From: Cryptosporangium arvum DSM 44712
GTDB taxonomy: Bacteria > Actinomycetota > Actinomycetes > Mycobacteriales > Cryptosporangiaceae
NCBI RefSeq assembly: GCF_000585375.1
Contig: NZ_KK073874.1
Coordinates: 4,681,251-4,745,250 of the forward strand
Reading direction: 5' to 3'
DNA: 64,000 bases
The notes below the pieces were generated by a model. The model had not been told where the DNA came from, did no database searches, and was given only the letters and a program-made list of their open reading frames with translations. The translations under genes and the position numbers were made by a program. This document shows positions 42,121 through 50,305 of the stretch, in pieces (the stretch's first letter is position 1; every line of letters starts with the position of its first letter).

Positions 42121-43308
42121 ATGACGTTCGTTCTCGACTACGTCCGGACCCCGCGCGGCAAGGCCTCGGCGAAGGGGTCGCTGCACGGCGTCCCGGCCGT
42201 GGAGCTCGTCGTCGGGCTGCAGCGCTCGCTGGCCGAGCGCACCGGCCTCGACCCCGAGCAGGTCGAGGACGTCGTCCTCGGCTGCGCCTCCCAGGTCGAC
42301 GAGCAGGGCGCCGACCTGGCCCGCACCGCGACGCTGCTGGCCGGCTGGGGCGACCGGGTGCCGGGCGTGACCCTCAACCGGTTCTGCGCATCGGGCATCG
42401 ACGCGGTGGGCCAGACCGCGGCCCGGGTGCGCGCCGGTGACCTGCGGCTGGCGGTGGCCGGCGGCGTCGAGAGCGTGTCCCGGGTCCCGATGTTCGCCGA
42501 CCGCGGCCCGCTCTGGACCGACGCCGACACGGTCCGCCGGATCGGCTCGGTGCACATGGGGATCGCCGCGGACCTCAACGCCACGATCGAGAAGTTCACC
42601 CGCGAGGAACTCGACGCGTACGGGGTCGAGACCCAGCAGAAGGCGGCCGCGGCCCGTGCCGGCGGCGCGTTCGCCCGCTCCCTGGTGCCGGTGGCCGGAC
42701 TGGACCACGACGAGCTCGTGCGGCCGGGCACCACGCTCGACGGGCTGGCCGCGCTGCCGCCGGCGTTCGCCGGGCTCGGCGAGGGCGGCCAGGACGCGAT
42801 CGCGCTCGGCGCCTACGACGGGGTCGACCACATCGACCACCTGCACACCGTGGGGACCTCACCGGCGATGGCCGACGCGGCCGCGCTGCTGCTGATCGGC
42901 GACGAGGACGCCGCCCGGCGCGCCGGGTTGCGCCCGCGCGCCCGGATCGTCGCGGCCGCCACGACGTCGGTGAACCCGGTCGTCATGCTCACCGCCGGGC
43001 AGAGCGCGGTCGAGACCGTGCTCACCCGCGCCGGCCTGACCCCCTCCGACGTCGACGTGTTCGAGTTCGCCGAGGCGTTCTCCGCGCTCTGCCTGCGGTT
43101 CCGGCGCGACCTGGACGCCGGTCCGGACCGGCTCAACCCCAATGGAGGCACGATGGCCATGGGCCATGCGTTCGGCGCCACCGGCGCGATCCTCGTCGGC
43201 AGCTGCGTGGAGGCGCTCGAGGACTCCGGCGGCCGCTACGGCGTCGCCGCGGTCTCCGGCGCCGCCGGGCTCGGCGTCGCGGTGCTGATCGAGCGGCTCG
43301 CCGCGTGA
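42121..43308 (+). CDS. Thiolase (acetyl-CoA C-acyltransferase), divergent FadI-like
   Basis: A 395-residue thiolase that should cleave 3-ketoacyl-CoA. The nucleophilic Cys is present in LNRFCASGID. The other motifs deviate: AEAF instead of NEAF (or HEAF of FadI), GHAFGATG instead of GHP, and VSGAAGLG where the second catalytic Cys normally sits, giving Ser. The fold is otherwise complete, so it may be active with altered chemistry or favour one direction. It starts the rightward operon, and its stop overlaps the GTG of the SDR. Confidence 0.82.
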   Translation: MTFVLDYVRTPRGKASAKGSLHGVPAVELVVGLQRSLAERTGLDPEQVEDVVLGCASQVDEQGADLARTATLLAGWGDRVPGVTLNRFCASGIDAVGQTAARVRAGDLRLAVAGGVESVSRVPMFADRGPLWTDADTVRRIGSVHMGIAADLNATIEKFTREELDAYGVETQQKAAAARAGGAFARSLVPVAGLDHDELVRPGTTLDGLAALPPAFAGLGEGGQDAIALGAYDGVDHIDHLHTVGTSPAMADAAALLLIGDEDAARRAGLRPRARIVAAATTSVNPVVMLTAGQSAVETVLTRAGLTPSDVDVFEFAEAFSALCLRFRRDLDAGPDRLNPNGGTMAMGHAFGATGAILVGSCVEALEDSGGRYGVAAVSGAAGLGVAVLIERLAA

Positions 43309-44186
43309 GCGCGCTCGACGGGCGCGTGGTGATCGTCACCGGGGCGGGGAAAGGGCTGGGGCGGGCGTTCGCGCTCGACCTGGCCGCCCGGGGCGCCAAG
43401 GTCGTCGTCAACAACCGCAACCGCGTCGTCGACGACGCCGGGCTCGGGCCCGCCGACCACGTCGTTGCGGAGGTCCTCGCCGCCGGGGGAGACGCCGTCG
43501 CCGACCACGGCGCGGTCGAGGACCCGGCCACCGCGCAGCGCCTGGTCGCGACCGCGCTCGACCGCTGGGGCCGGCTCGACGGCCTGGTCACCAGCGCCGC
43601 GGTCAGCGGGCCGCAGATGCTGCACAGCACCACGCCGGAGAACCTGCGCGCGGTGCTCGACGTCAACGTCGTCGGCACCGTCCTGGTCACCGCCGCGGCC
43701 TCGGCGGTGATGCGTGCCGCGGGCGGTGGCCGGATCGTGCTGGTGGCCTCCACCGCCGGCCTGCACGGCGAGCCGACGGTCTCGGCGTACGCGGCGAGCA
43801 AGGGCGCGGTGATCGCGCTGGGCCGGACCGCGGCCGCCGAGGGCGCCCGGCGGGGCGTCCACACGAACGTGGTGCTGCCGTACGCGACCACCCAGATGAC
43901 CGAGGCCGGGATGGACCCCCGCTACGCCGGGCTGATGCGCCCCGAGGCGGTGGCGCCGCTGGTCAGCGCGTTGCTGGACCCGGAGTCGGAGGTCAACGGC
44001 GAGGTGATCGTCGCGGCCGCGGGCGGGATCCGGGTCGCCGACGCCGTCGAGGGCGGCACCGTGAGGTTCCCCGCCGACGGGGTCGGTCTCGCCGCCGCGC
44101 TGGCCGCGAGCCGCGCCGGGGACCGGCACACCTATCCCGAGGCGCAGGCCGCGTTCCAGGACTTCGCGAAGGAGCTCCTGCCATGA
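43305..44186 (+). CDS. SDR family 3-hydroxyacyl-CoA dehydrogenase, MFE2-like
   Basis: A 293-residue SDR resembling the dehydrogenase unit of peroxisomal multifunctional enzyme type 2. The NAD site TGAGKGLGR, the NNR and ADHVVAEVLAAGG segments following it, and the catalytic YAASKG are present; the NNAG motif is replaced by TSAAVSG. It would oxidise 3-hydroxyacyl-CoA to the ketoacyl-CoA cleaved by the thiolase whose stop it overlaps (GTGA). The next gene starts within its stop (ATGA). Confidence 0.85.
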   Translation: MSALDGRVVIVTGAGKGLGRAFALDLAARGAKVVVNNRNRVVDDAGLGPADHVVAEVLAAGGDAVADHGAVEDPATAQRLVATALDRWGRLDGLVTSAAVSGPQMLHSTTPENLRAVLDVNVVGTVLVTAAASAVMRAAGGGRIVLVASTAGLHGEPTVSAYAASKGAVIALGRTAAAEGARRGVHTNVVLPYATTQMTEAGMDPRYAGLMRPEAVAPLVSALLDPESEVNGEVIVAAAGGIRVADAVEGGTVRFPADGVGLAAALAASRAGDRHTYPEAQAAFQDFAKELLP

Positions 44187-44995
44187 ACTGGTCCGGGTTC
44201 GCGCTCAACGTCGTGCTCTGCCTGGCCGCCGCGCTCGTGTACTTCGGCGTGCTGATGGCGGTGGCGATCCGGATCTCCAACCAGTCGATCATCGACATCT
44301 TCTGGGGCCCGGGGTTCGTGCTGATGGCCGTGGTGAGCTACCTCGCGTCGACGGGCTCCGGCGACGACCTGCGCCGCGGCGTGGTGCTCGCGCTGACCGC
44401 GATCTGGGGCCTGCGGCTGGGCGTCTACATCGGCAACCGCAACCGCGGCCACGGGGAGGACAAGCGCTACACCGCGCTGATGCGCCACCGGACCGGGTCG
44501 CTGGTGGGGTTCCTGATCCGCAAGATCTACGGCTTGCAGGGGGTCCTGCTGCTCGTGGTGTCGATCCCGGTGCAGCTCGCGATGTACCAGTCCGCGTCGC
44601 TGGGCGTGCTGGGCTTCCTGGGCATCGCGGTCTGGCTCGTCGGGTTCCTGTTCGAGGCGATCGGCGACGCGCAGCTCGCCCGGTTCAAGAAGGACCCGGC
44701 CAACGAGGGCCGGATCATGGACCGCGGACTCTGGGCCTGGACCCGGCATCCGAACTACTTCGGGGACACGGTCGTCTGGTTCGGGCTGTGGCTGCTGGCC
44801 CTCGGTCACCCGGCCGGTGTGCTCACCGTGATCTCGCCGATCGTCATGATGGTGCTGCTGCTGCGGTTCAGCGGCAAGGCCCTGCTCGAACGACGCATGC
44901 GTCGGCACCGCGGCGCCGCCTACGAGGAGTACATCGCGCGGACCAGCGGCTTCTTCCCGCTCCCTCCGCGCAAGCGAGCGACCGGGGCCGCGTGA
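44183..44995 (+). CDS. DUF1295 / steroid 5-alpha-reductase-like membrane protein
   Basis: A 270-residue integral membrane protein with about six hydrophobic segments and the C-terminal GLWAWTRHPNYFGD signature of DUF1295, related to steroid 5-alpha-reductases and isoprenylcysteine methyltransferases. It may reduce a C=C bond of a lipid-like substrate with NADPH, but bacterial members are largely uncharacterised. It is joined by overlapping start and stop codons to the SDR and to the thioesterase, which argues for a role in the same lipophilic-substrate pathway. Confidence 0.85.
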   Translation: MNWSGFALNVVLCLAAALVYFGVLMAVAIRISNQSIIDIFWGPGFVLMAVVSYLASTGSGDDLRRGVVLALTAIWGLRLGVYIGNRNRGHGEDKRYTALMRHRTGSLVGFLIRKIYGLQGVLLLVVSIPVQLAMYQSASLGVLGFLGIAVWLVGFLFEAIGDAQLARFKKDPANEGRIMDRGLWAWTRHPNYFGDTVVWFGLWLLALGHPAGVLTVISPIVMMVLLLRFSGKALLERRMRRHRGAAYEEYIARTSGFFPLPPRKRATGAA

Positions 44996-45822
44996 GGCTC
45001 GCCGCGCTGCTCGACGTCGAGGCGCTGGGGGAGGGGCGGTTCCGGGGCGAGAGCGACGGGATGCCGCTGCCGCAGCCGTTCGGCGGCCAGCTCGTCGGCC
45101 AGTCGATCGTCGCCGCCGGGCGGACGCTGCCCGCGGACCGGGCCGTGCACGCGATCCGCACGACGTTCCTGCGCGCCGGCCGCACCGGGCACCCGGTGAC
45201 GCTGCGGGTGGAGCCGCTGCGCGACGGGCGCCGGATCTCGGTGCTCGAGGTGAGCGTCCACCAGGACGGACGCGAGCTGTGCCGGTCCTGGGTCTCGGCC
45301 GCGGTCGACGCACCGGACGGCATCCGGCACGCGGCCGCGCCGGCGCTCGTCGCGGGTCCGGACGCGAGCACGCCGCTGGCCGCGCTCGCGGTCGACGACG
45401 GCGGCCTCGGGGAGCTCTGGGACGGTTTCACCGCGGTGGACGTGCGTGTCGCCGGCACCGGCGAGGACGGCCGGGTGCACTGCTGGATGCGGTGCGCCGC
45501 GCTGCCGGCCGATCCGCTGCTGCACCGGGCCGCGACCGCGTACGCCAGCGACCTGATGCTGATGGCGACGGTCGTGGCCCGGCACGGCGTCCCGGTGGGG
45601 CACGAGCGGTCGCTCGCCGAGGAGTGGAACGCGGTGTCGCTGGACCACTCGGTGACGTTCACCGGCGACACCCGCGCCGACGACTGGCAACTGTTCAGCC
45701 AGTTCTCGCCGGCCGCTCGCGGCGGGCGCGCGGTGGTCACGGCCGCGGTCTCCGACCCCACCGGCCGCCCGTCGGCCGACGTCTCCCAGGTCGCCCTCGT
45801 CTGGCCCCGAACGCCCGGGTAG
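44992..45822 (+). CDS. TesB-type acyl-CoA thioesterase II
   Basis: A 276-residue double-hotdog thioesterase that releases free acids from acyl-CoA. Family landmarks are FGGQLVGQSIVAA in the first hotdog, YASDLMLM and the SLDHSVTF strand carrying the catalytic Asp in the second. The GTG start overlaps the DUF1295 stop as GTGA. It ends the rightward operon and may protect the CoA pool or export an end product. Confidence 0.88.
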   Translation: MRLAALLDVEALGEGRFRGESDGMPLPQPFGGQLVGQSIVAAGRTLPADRAVHAIRTTFLRAGRTGHPVTLRVEPLRDGRRISVLEVSVHQDGRELCRSWVSAAVDAPDGIRHAAAPALVAGPDASTPLAALAVDDGGLGELWDGFTAVDVRVAGTGEDGRVHCWMRCAALPADPLLHRAATAYASDLMLMATVVARHGVPVGHERSLAEEWNAVSLDHSVTFTGDTRADDWQLFSQFSPAARGGRAVVTAAVSDPTGRPSADVSQVALVWPRTPG

Positions 45823-45825
45823 CCA

Positions 45826-45936
45826 CGGTGGGGCCGGCTGCGGTGGGGCCGGCCGCGGTGGGGGCCGGCCGCGCGCTCGGTGACCGCCGTCGCGGGGGCC
45901 GGGTGCGGGCGCGGGGCCGCCGTCGCGGGGGCCGGG
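45826..45936. repeat. Two families of G-rich direct repeats in an intergenic region
   Basis: Three tandem units of CGGTGGGGCCGGC-type sequence run from 45826 to 45871 (15, 15 and 16 bp). They are followed by a perfect 20-bp direct repeat, CCGCCGTCGCGGGGGCCGGG, at 45884-45903 and 45917-45936. The strand is rich in G-runs and could fold into G-quadruplexes. No gene fits this stretch (45823-46006). Confidence 0.8.
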
Positions 45937-46006
45937 GGCGGGCAGGCGGTGGATGTCGGTGGGGGCGCGTAGGGTGGCCGCACGGTCGGCGGCGGAGGGA
46001 GTCGGG

Positions 46007-46846
46007 GTGCGGCTGGCGGTGGGGTGCGCGCAGTGGACGCACAAGGCGTGGCCGAACCACGCGTTACCGTCGGCGGAGCGCCTGGGCGCCTACGCCCAGT
46101 GGTGCGACGCGGTGGAGGGCAACACCACGTTCTACGCGACACCGAGCCCGGCGACCGCGGCCGGCTGGGCCGCGCAGACCGGCGAGGACTTCCGGATCGT
46201 CCCGAAGTTCCCGCGCACCGTCACCCACGAGGGCCGCTTCCAGGGCGTCGAGAAGGACGTCCGTGCGTTTCTCGACGCGATGGAACCGCTCGGCGCCCGC
46301 GCCTGGGCGCTGTGGGTGCAGCTGCCGGGCACGTTCGCCCCGGCCGACGTGCCGTCGCTGGCCCGGTTCCTGCGCCGCCTCCCGGCGTCGTTCCGGTACG
46401 CGGTCGAGGTGCGCCACCCCGCGTTCTTCGACGACGCCGGGGCCGCGCGGGAGCTCGAGGCGGTACTGGGCGCGGCCGGCGCCGAGTGGGTGCCGTTCGA
46501 CACGACCGCGTTCTTCGCCACCCCGCCCACCAGCGACGCCGAACGCGACGCGTGGACGAAGAAGCCGCGGGTCGCGCTGCGGGCGACCGCGCTCAGCGAC
46601 CGGCCGATCGTGCGCTACCTGGGGCGTGACGACCCGGCCCGCACCGTCGAGGGGTGGCGGCCCTGGGTCGGCCGGGTCGCCGCGTGGCTGCGCGAGGGCC
46701 GCTCGCCGACGGTGTTCGTGCACACCCCCGACAACGTCGAGTCCCTCGAGCTGGCCCGCCGGTTCCACGCGGCCGTCCGGGCCGAGGTCCCGGAACTCGA
46801 CGCGCTCCCGGAACCACCCCCGGTCGAGACCATGACGCTGTTCTAG
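46007..46846 (+). CDS. DUF72 family protein (YecE-like)
   Basis: A 279-residue TIM-barrel-like protein of the DUF72/YecE family, widespread but without known reaction. Landmarks include VGCAQWTHKAW at the N-terminus, EGNTTFYATPS and FRIVPKFPRTVTHE, plus the conserved EVRHPAFF. A GGAGGGA ribosome site 6 bp before the GTG at 46007 decides the start; the frame is open upstream to 45953 but lies in the G-rich repeat flank. A strong hairpin follows the stop codon. Confidence 0.85.
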   Translation: MRLAVGCAQWTHKAWPNHALPSAERLGAYAQWCDAVEGNTTFYATPSPATAAGWAAQTGEDFRIVPKFPRTVTHEGRFQGVEKDVRAFLDAMEPLGARAWALWVQLPGTFAPADVPSLARFLRRLPASFRYAVEVRHPAFFDDAGAARELEAVLGAAGAEWVPFDTTAFFATPPTSDAERDAWTKKPRVALRATALSDRPIVRYLGRDDPARTVEGWRPWVGRVAAWLREGRSPTVFVHTPDNVESLELARRFHAAVRAEVPELDALPEPPPVETMTLF

Positions 46847-46871
46847 CCGCGCCCGGGGGCCGGGCGCGGCT
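46845..46871. terminator. Strong GC hairpin between convergent genes
   Basis: AGCCGCGCCCGG (46845-46856) and CCGGGCGCGGCT (46860-46871) form a perfect 12-bp stem with a 3-base loop. It begins inside the DUF72 stop codon and ends 9 bp before the end of the convergent DUF427 gene. It is a likely bidirectional terminator; there is no T-run, as is common in actinomycetes. Confidence 0.75.
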
Positions 46872-46880
46872 GCGAACGGC

Positions 46881-47273
46881 TCAGGCGCGCTGGCCCTCGG
46901 CTTCGACGTCGATCGCGTCGACGCGGCCGTCCCAGAACGCCACGTGGCCCTTGATCGCGGCGACCGGGCCGTACGGCTCGGTGTACTCCCAGACCGCGTC
47001 GGTCGACTTCTCCCCGCCCAGCGGGATCGAGTAGTAGCTCGCATCGCCCTTGTACGGGCAGTAGGTCTCGTACGAGCTGCGCTCGAGCAGCGACGTGTCG
47101 ACGTCGGCCAGCGGCACGTACTGCACCGGCGGGTAGTTCGATTCCTGCAGCGTGAGCGCGTTGCGGGTGTCGGCGACGACCTTTCCGGCCACCGTCACGA
47201 CGACCCGGTTGTGGTTCGGCGTGACCGTGATCGGGTGGTCGGGTCCTGGCTGTAGTACCGGCTTGTCAGTCAT
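46881..47273 (-). CDS. DUF427 domain protein
   Basis: A 130-residue small protein of the DUF427 family, function unknown. The signature YCPYKGDASYYSI and the AVWEYTEPY plus IKGHVAFW segments are typical. It shares a compact beta fold proposed to bind small ligands. It follows the SAM-methyltransferase region on the opposite side of the hairpin terminator; its ATG is 28 bp from the stop of the methyltransferase gene, which is upstream in the same direction, so the two may be co-transcribed. Confidence 0.88.
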   Translation of the reverse strand: MTDKPVLQPGPDHPITVTPNHNRVVVTVAGKVVADTRNALTLQESNYPPVQYVPLADVDTSLLERSSYETYCPYKGDASYYSIPLGGEKSTDAVWEYTEPYGPVAAIKGHVAFWDGRVDAIDVEAEGQRA

Positions 47274-47301
47274 ATGAGCTAGATGGGCCCGCCGCCGCGA
47301 A

Positions 47302-48096
47302 TTATTCCTTCCGCCCCACCGCGCCGTAGCAGCCGACGTGGGCGGGGTCGGGGCGCTCCGCGGCCGGCAACGGCGACCGCCAGTCGGTGATGCACACCAA
47401 CCCGGGGTCGACCAGCTCGGTGCCGTCGAAGAACGGACGGAGCTCGGCGCCCGACCGCATCTGGAACGTCGCCAGCCGCTGGAACTCCGGGACGTCGGCG
47501 AGCGCGTCCGCGCTCATGAAGTCGGCGGTGCCGTGGCTCATCACCAGGTAGCTGCCGCTCGGGAGCGCGTCGAGCAGCGTCCGGGCGGCGGCCAGGGGGT
47601 GCTGCGCGTCGGGGATCAGGTGAACGAGCGCGACGAGCATCAGCGCGACCGGTTGGTCGAGGTCCAGGACGCGCCCCGCCGACACCGCCGCGAGGATGTC
47701 GTCCGGCCGCAGGAAGTCGGCCTCCAGGAACGCGGTGTGCTCCGGCGACCCGCCGAGCAGCGCCCGCGCGTGCGCCATGACCAGCGGGTCGTTGTCGACG
47801 TAGAGCACCCGCGCGTCCGGCGCGACCCGCTGCGCGACCTCGTGCACGTTGTTCGCGGTGGGTAACCCGGTGCCGACGTCGAGGAACTGGCGGATGCCGG
47901 CCTCGCCGGCCAGGTACTCGACCGCGCGGCCGAGGAACGCACGGTTCTCCCGCGCCCACATCGGCGTCCACGGGTAGAGCGCGGCGATCTGGTCCCCCGA
48001 CTCCCGGTCGACAGCGAAGTTGTCCCGCCCGCCGAGCCAGTAGTCGTACCGGCGCGCGGCGTGGACGACGGTCGTGTCGATGCGGTCGCCGGTCAT
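47302..48096 (-). CDS. SAM-dependent methyltransferase, DUF574 family
   Basis: A 264-residue methyltransferase of the actinomycete DUF574 (Methyltransf_19) family. The N-terminal ARRYDYWLGGRDNFAVDRE is diagnostic, and the SAM-binding strand reads FLDVGTGLPT followed by LYVDNDPLVMAHA. Many paralogues occur per genome; targets are unknown. A GGGAGGG ribosome site fixes the ATG at 48096, although the frame is open to 48132. It is divergent from the glutathione peroxidase gene. Confidence 0.88.
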   Translation of the reverse strand: MTGDRIDTTVVHAARRYDYWLGGRDNFAVDRESGDQIAALYPWTPMWARENRAFLGRAVEYLAGEAGIRQFLDVGTGLPTANNVHEVAQRVAPDARVLYVDNDPLVMAHARALLGGSPEHTAFLEADFLRPDDILAAVSAGRVLDLDQPVALMLVALVHLIPDAQHPLAAARTLLDALPSGSYLVMSHGTADFMSADALADVPEFQRLATFQMRSGAELRPFFDGTELVDPGLVCITDWRSPLPAAERPDPAHVGCYGAVGRKE

Positions 48097-48221
48097 CGCG
48101 GCCCTCCCGGTCTCTCGCGATAGGACGCTCACCCTAGCGTGTGACCCACACCACCGGTATCGGCCGTCGTCGTTACGGATAGGCTTTCGGTATCCATCGT
48201 GGTACGGGAGGGGAAGCCGGC

Positions 48222-48773
48222 ATGACCGCGATCTCGGACATTCCGCTGCGCACGATCCGCGGCGAGGAAACCAGCCTCGCCGCGTTCGGCGGCCAGGTGC
48301 TGCTCATCGTCAACGTCGCCTCGAAGTGCGGCCTCACCCCGCAGTACGAGGGCCTGGAGAAGCTCCACGAGCGGTACCGCGAGCAGGGCTTCGCGGTGCT
48401 CGGCTTCCCCGCGAACGACTTCGCCGGTCAGGAGCCGGGCACCGACGCCGAGATCGCCGAGTTCTGCACCACCACGTTCGGCGTGCAGTTCCCGATGTTC
48501 TCCAAGATCTCGGTCGTCGGCGGCGACAAGCACCCGCTCTACCAGCAGCTCACGGCCGCGATCGCCGAAGCCGAGGGCGACAAGGCGACGCACCGCGAGA
48601 AGCTCAAGGGCTACGGACTGCCGGCCACCGAGGACCCCGAGGTGCTCTGGAACTTCGAGAAGTTCCTGGTGTCGCGCACCGGCGAGGTCGTGGGCCGGTT
48701 CGCGCCGAGCCTCACCCCCGACGACGACCGGCTGACCGCCGCGGTCGAGCGCGAGGTGGCTACTCCTCGCTGA
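48222..48773 (+). CDS. Glutathione peroxidase family (thioredoxin-dependent) peroxidase
   Basis: A 183-residue peroxidase with the GPx fold. The peroxidatic Cys lies in NVASKCGLTPQY, the Gln in FAGQEPG and the Trp-Asn in LWNFEKFLV complete the catalytic tetrad. Bacterial Cys-type GPx proteins usually take electrons from thioredoxin and remove organic peroxides. An upstream GGGAGGGG ribosome site precedes the ATG. The 125-bp divergent gap holds CGGTATC twice (48155, 48188) and GGATA/TATCC arms (48177-48195). Its 3' end overlaps the DoxX gene by 14 bp. Confidence 0.93.
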   Translation: MTAISDIPLRTIRGEETSLAAFGGQVLLIVNVASKCGLTPQYEGLEKLHERYREQGFAVLGFPANDFAGQEPGTDAEIAEFCTTTFGVQFPMFSKISVVGGDKHPLYQQLTAAIAEAEGDKATHREKLKGYGLPATEDPEVLWNFEKFLVSRTGEVVGRFAPSLTPDDDRLTAAVEREVATPR

Positions 48774-49176
48774 GCCGGTCGCGGGCCTTCGCCGAGCGGG
48801 TCGCGGCGAGGGCCCAGGCGATCAGCGCGGGCTGACCGAGCAGGCGCACGGCCCGCTTGGTGTCGGTGTCCAGCCCGAACGCGTCCTTGTGCTCCACCAG
48901 CTGCGCGATGTTGCCCGGGAAGACCGCGACGAAGAACCCGGCGACGAGCCAGCCCAGCCGGCGCCGGGCCGGCTGCTTCCACGTCGTCACCAGCGCCGTG
49001 CCGAGCGCGAGCTCGACGACACCCGACGCGAGCACGACCGTGTCGGGATCGGCCGGGAACCAGCTCGGCACCTGCGCCCGGAACTCCTCGCGCAGCGCGG
49101 TCAGGTGGGCCGTACCCGCGGTGAGCAGCACCGCGCCGAGCGCGGCCTGCCCGGCCACGCGAAGAACCTTGGACAC
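48760..49176 (-). CDS. DoxX-like membrane protein
   Basis: A 138-residue protein with four hydrophobic helices in the DoxX/SURF4 arrangement. The N-terminal GQAALGAVLLTAGTAHL and ASGVVELALGTALV segments are typical. DoxX-like proteins are linked to redox balance at the membrane, but roles vary. A GAGGAG ribosome site before the GTG at 49176 supports this start. It lies 8 bp after the RDD gene stop, so the two are probably co-transcribed, convergent to the peroxidase. Confidence 0.8.
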   Translation of the reverse strand: MSKVLRVAGQAALGAVLLTAGTAHLTALREEFRAQVPSWFPADPDTVVLASGVVELALGTALVTTWKQPARRRLGWLVAGFFVAVFPGNIAQLVEHKDAFGLDTDTKRAVRLLGQPALIAWALAATRSAKARDRLSEE

Positions 49177-49184
49177 CGGACTCC

Positions 49185-49571
49185 TCAGGGTCGACGGACG
49201 ACGAGCGTGTGGGCCAGCATGTCGCCGATCCGCCGTCGCTGCCGTGAGTTCACCACGACTACCAGTGCGACGAGATACCCGCATCCGCCGTCGATCACGC
49301 GGGCCGCGGTACGCACCGCCGCTTTCCCCAGGCCGGGAGGGAGCCCGGTGACCGCGTCGACGACCTGGATGCGCATCAGCATCGTGCCGAGCGTGCGCCC
49401 GAGGTAGGCCTCCATCCGCACGTAGTACAGGACGGCCAGCACCAGCCAGGCCACGCCGTACCGGGGCGAGAGCTGCGTGAACTCCAGCCCGGTCCGGAGC
49501 CGCCCGTCCGCCGCGCCGAACGCCCGGTGGACGAGCGCGAGGAGGACGGCGTCGGCGAGGGTGGCGACCAC
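49185..49571 (-). CDS. RDD family membrane protein
   Basis: A 128-residue protein of the RDD family with two or three hydrophobic segments. It has the YLGRTLGTMLMRIQVVD turn and the C-terminal RRRIGDMLAHTLVV, which match the family end. The reading frame upstream of the GTG encodes VTDRR, which would be the RDD motif itself, but no start codon is found there; the true N-terminus may thus be slightly longer through a non-standard start. Function unknown; some members are ion transporters. Confidence 0.8.
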   Translation of the reverse strand: MVATLADAVLLALVHRAFGAADGRLRTGLEFTQLSPRYGVAWLVLAVLYYVRMEAYLGRTLGTMLMRIQVVDAVTGLPPGLGKAAVRTAARVIDGGCGYLVALVVVVNSRQRRRIGDMLAHTLVVRRP

Positions 49572-49621
49572 GCGACGATCAGTGACACGAACGTCCTCAA
49601 ATGGGACGTTAGACCTACCCC

Positions 49622-50092
49622 TCAGGTGAACAGACGTCGCTTGGCGTCCTCGAACTCTTCCTTGCTCATCTGACCCACCTGCACCAGCTGCCAGAGACGA
49701 CGCAGCTCGTCACCGGGGTCGGGCGCGGACGCCGGGGGCGGAGGTGGCGGGGGGGCGAGCACACCCGCGCGGGCGGCCTCCAGCGTCGCGCCCAGGCGGT
49801 AGAAGTCGTCCGCCCGGCCGTTGCGGAACGCGACCGCGAGCTCGGCCCGGGCACGCCGCCCGTCGGAGCTGGTGATCTCGACCCGGAACTGCCCGTTCGT
49901 GAACCGCGCCGGGCGGACGTCGATCCCTGTGATGTCCTGCACGTGGGCGCGCCGGTCGCTGGGGCGCACCGGTTCGCCGCGGCGCTGGATGGTGATCCAG
50001 GTGCCGTCGAAGGTGATTTGCTCGGATTGGCCTTCGACGCACAGCGGCTGGTGCGGGCTCGGGAGCGGGTACGGCGGCAGGGGACTGGCCAC
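49622..50092 (-). CDS. DUF4429-like PH-fold protein with C-terminal SHOCT domain
   Basis: A 156-residue protein. Residues about 25-105 resemble a PH-like/DUF4429 domain (GTWITIQRRGE, AHVQDITGIDVRPA). A Pro-rich linker of eight consecutive prolines near residue 115 leads to a SHOCT motif, ELRRLWQLVQVGQMSKEEFEDAKRRL by position 128-154 with its conserved Leu and Glu/Phe pattern. SHOCT domains are short oligomerisation units. The GTG start has no strong ribosome site. Function unknown. Confidence 0.78.
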   Translation of the reverse strand: MASPLPPYPLPSPHQPLCVEGQSEQITFDGTWITIQRRGEPVRPSDRRAHVQDITGIDVRPARFTNGQFRVEITSSDGRRARAELAVAFRNGRADDFYRLGATLEAARAGVLAPPPPPPPASAPDPGDELRRLWQLVQVGQMSKEEFEDAKRRLFT

Positions 50093-50236
50093 GGGGTGAA
50101 GTTATGGGAGTGCGTAGCGCGACGTCTGGTGTTTTCGGCGGATCTGGACGTCCTGCTTCCGGAGGATGACCGGACGGCTAACAGGAACCAACTGTTCGTG
50201 GGTAGCGAGGGAATTGCCAGACGGGATCGGTCCAAT

Positions 50237-50268
50237 TTGCAAGTTGCATGGCGCGCCTTGGTTTGCAA
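50237..50268. promoter_or_regulatory. TTGCAA repeat cluster in an A/T-richer gap
   Basis: TTGCAA at 50237, TTGCAT at 50244 and TTGCAA at 50263 lie in the 213-bp gap 50093-50305 upstream of the SHOCT gene, which is notably less GC-rich than its surroundings. They could be operator or promoter elements. Nothing coding is seen in the gap. Confidence 0.3.
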
Positions 50269-50305
50269 TAACAAGCCCACACAACCCCCTGACCAGCACG
50301 GACAT

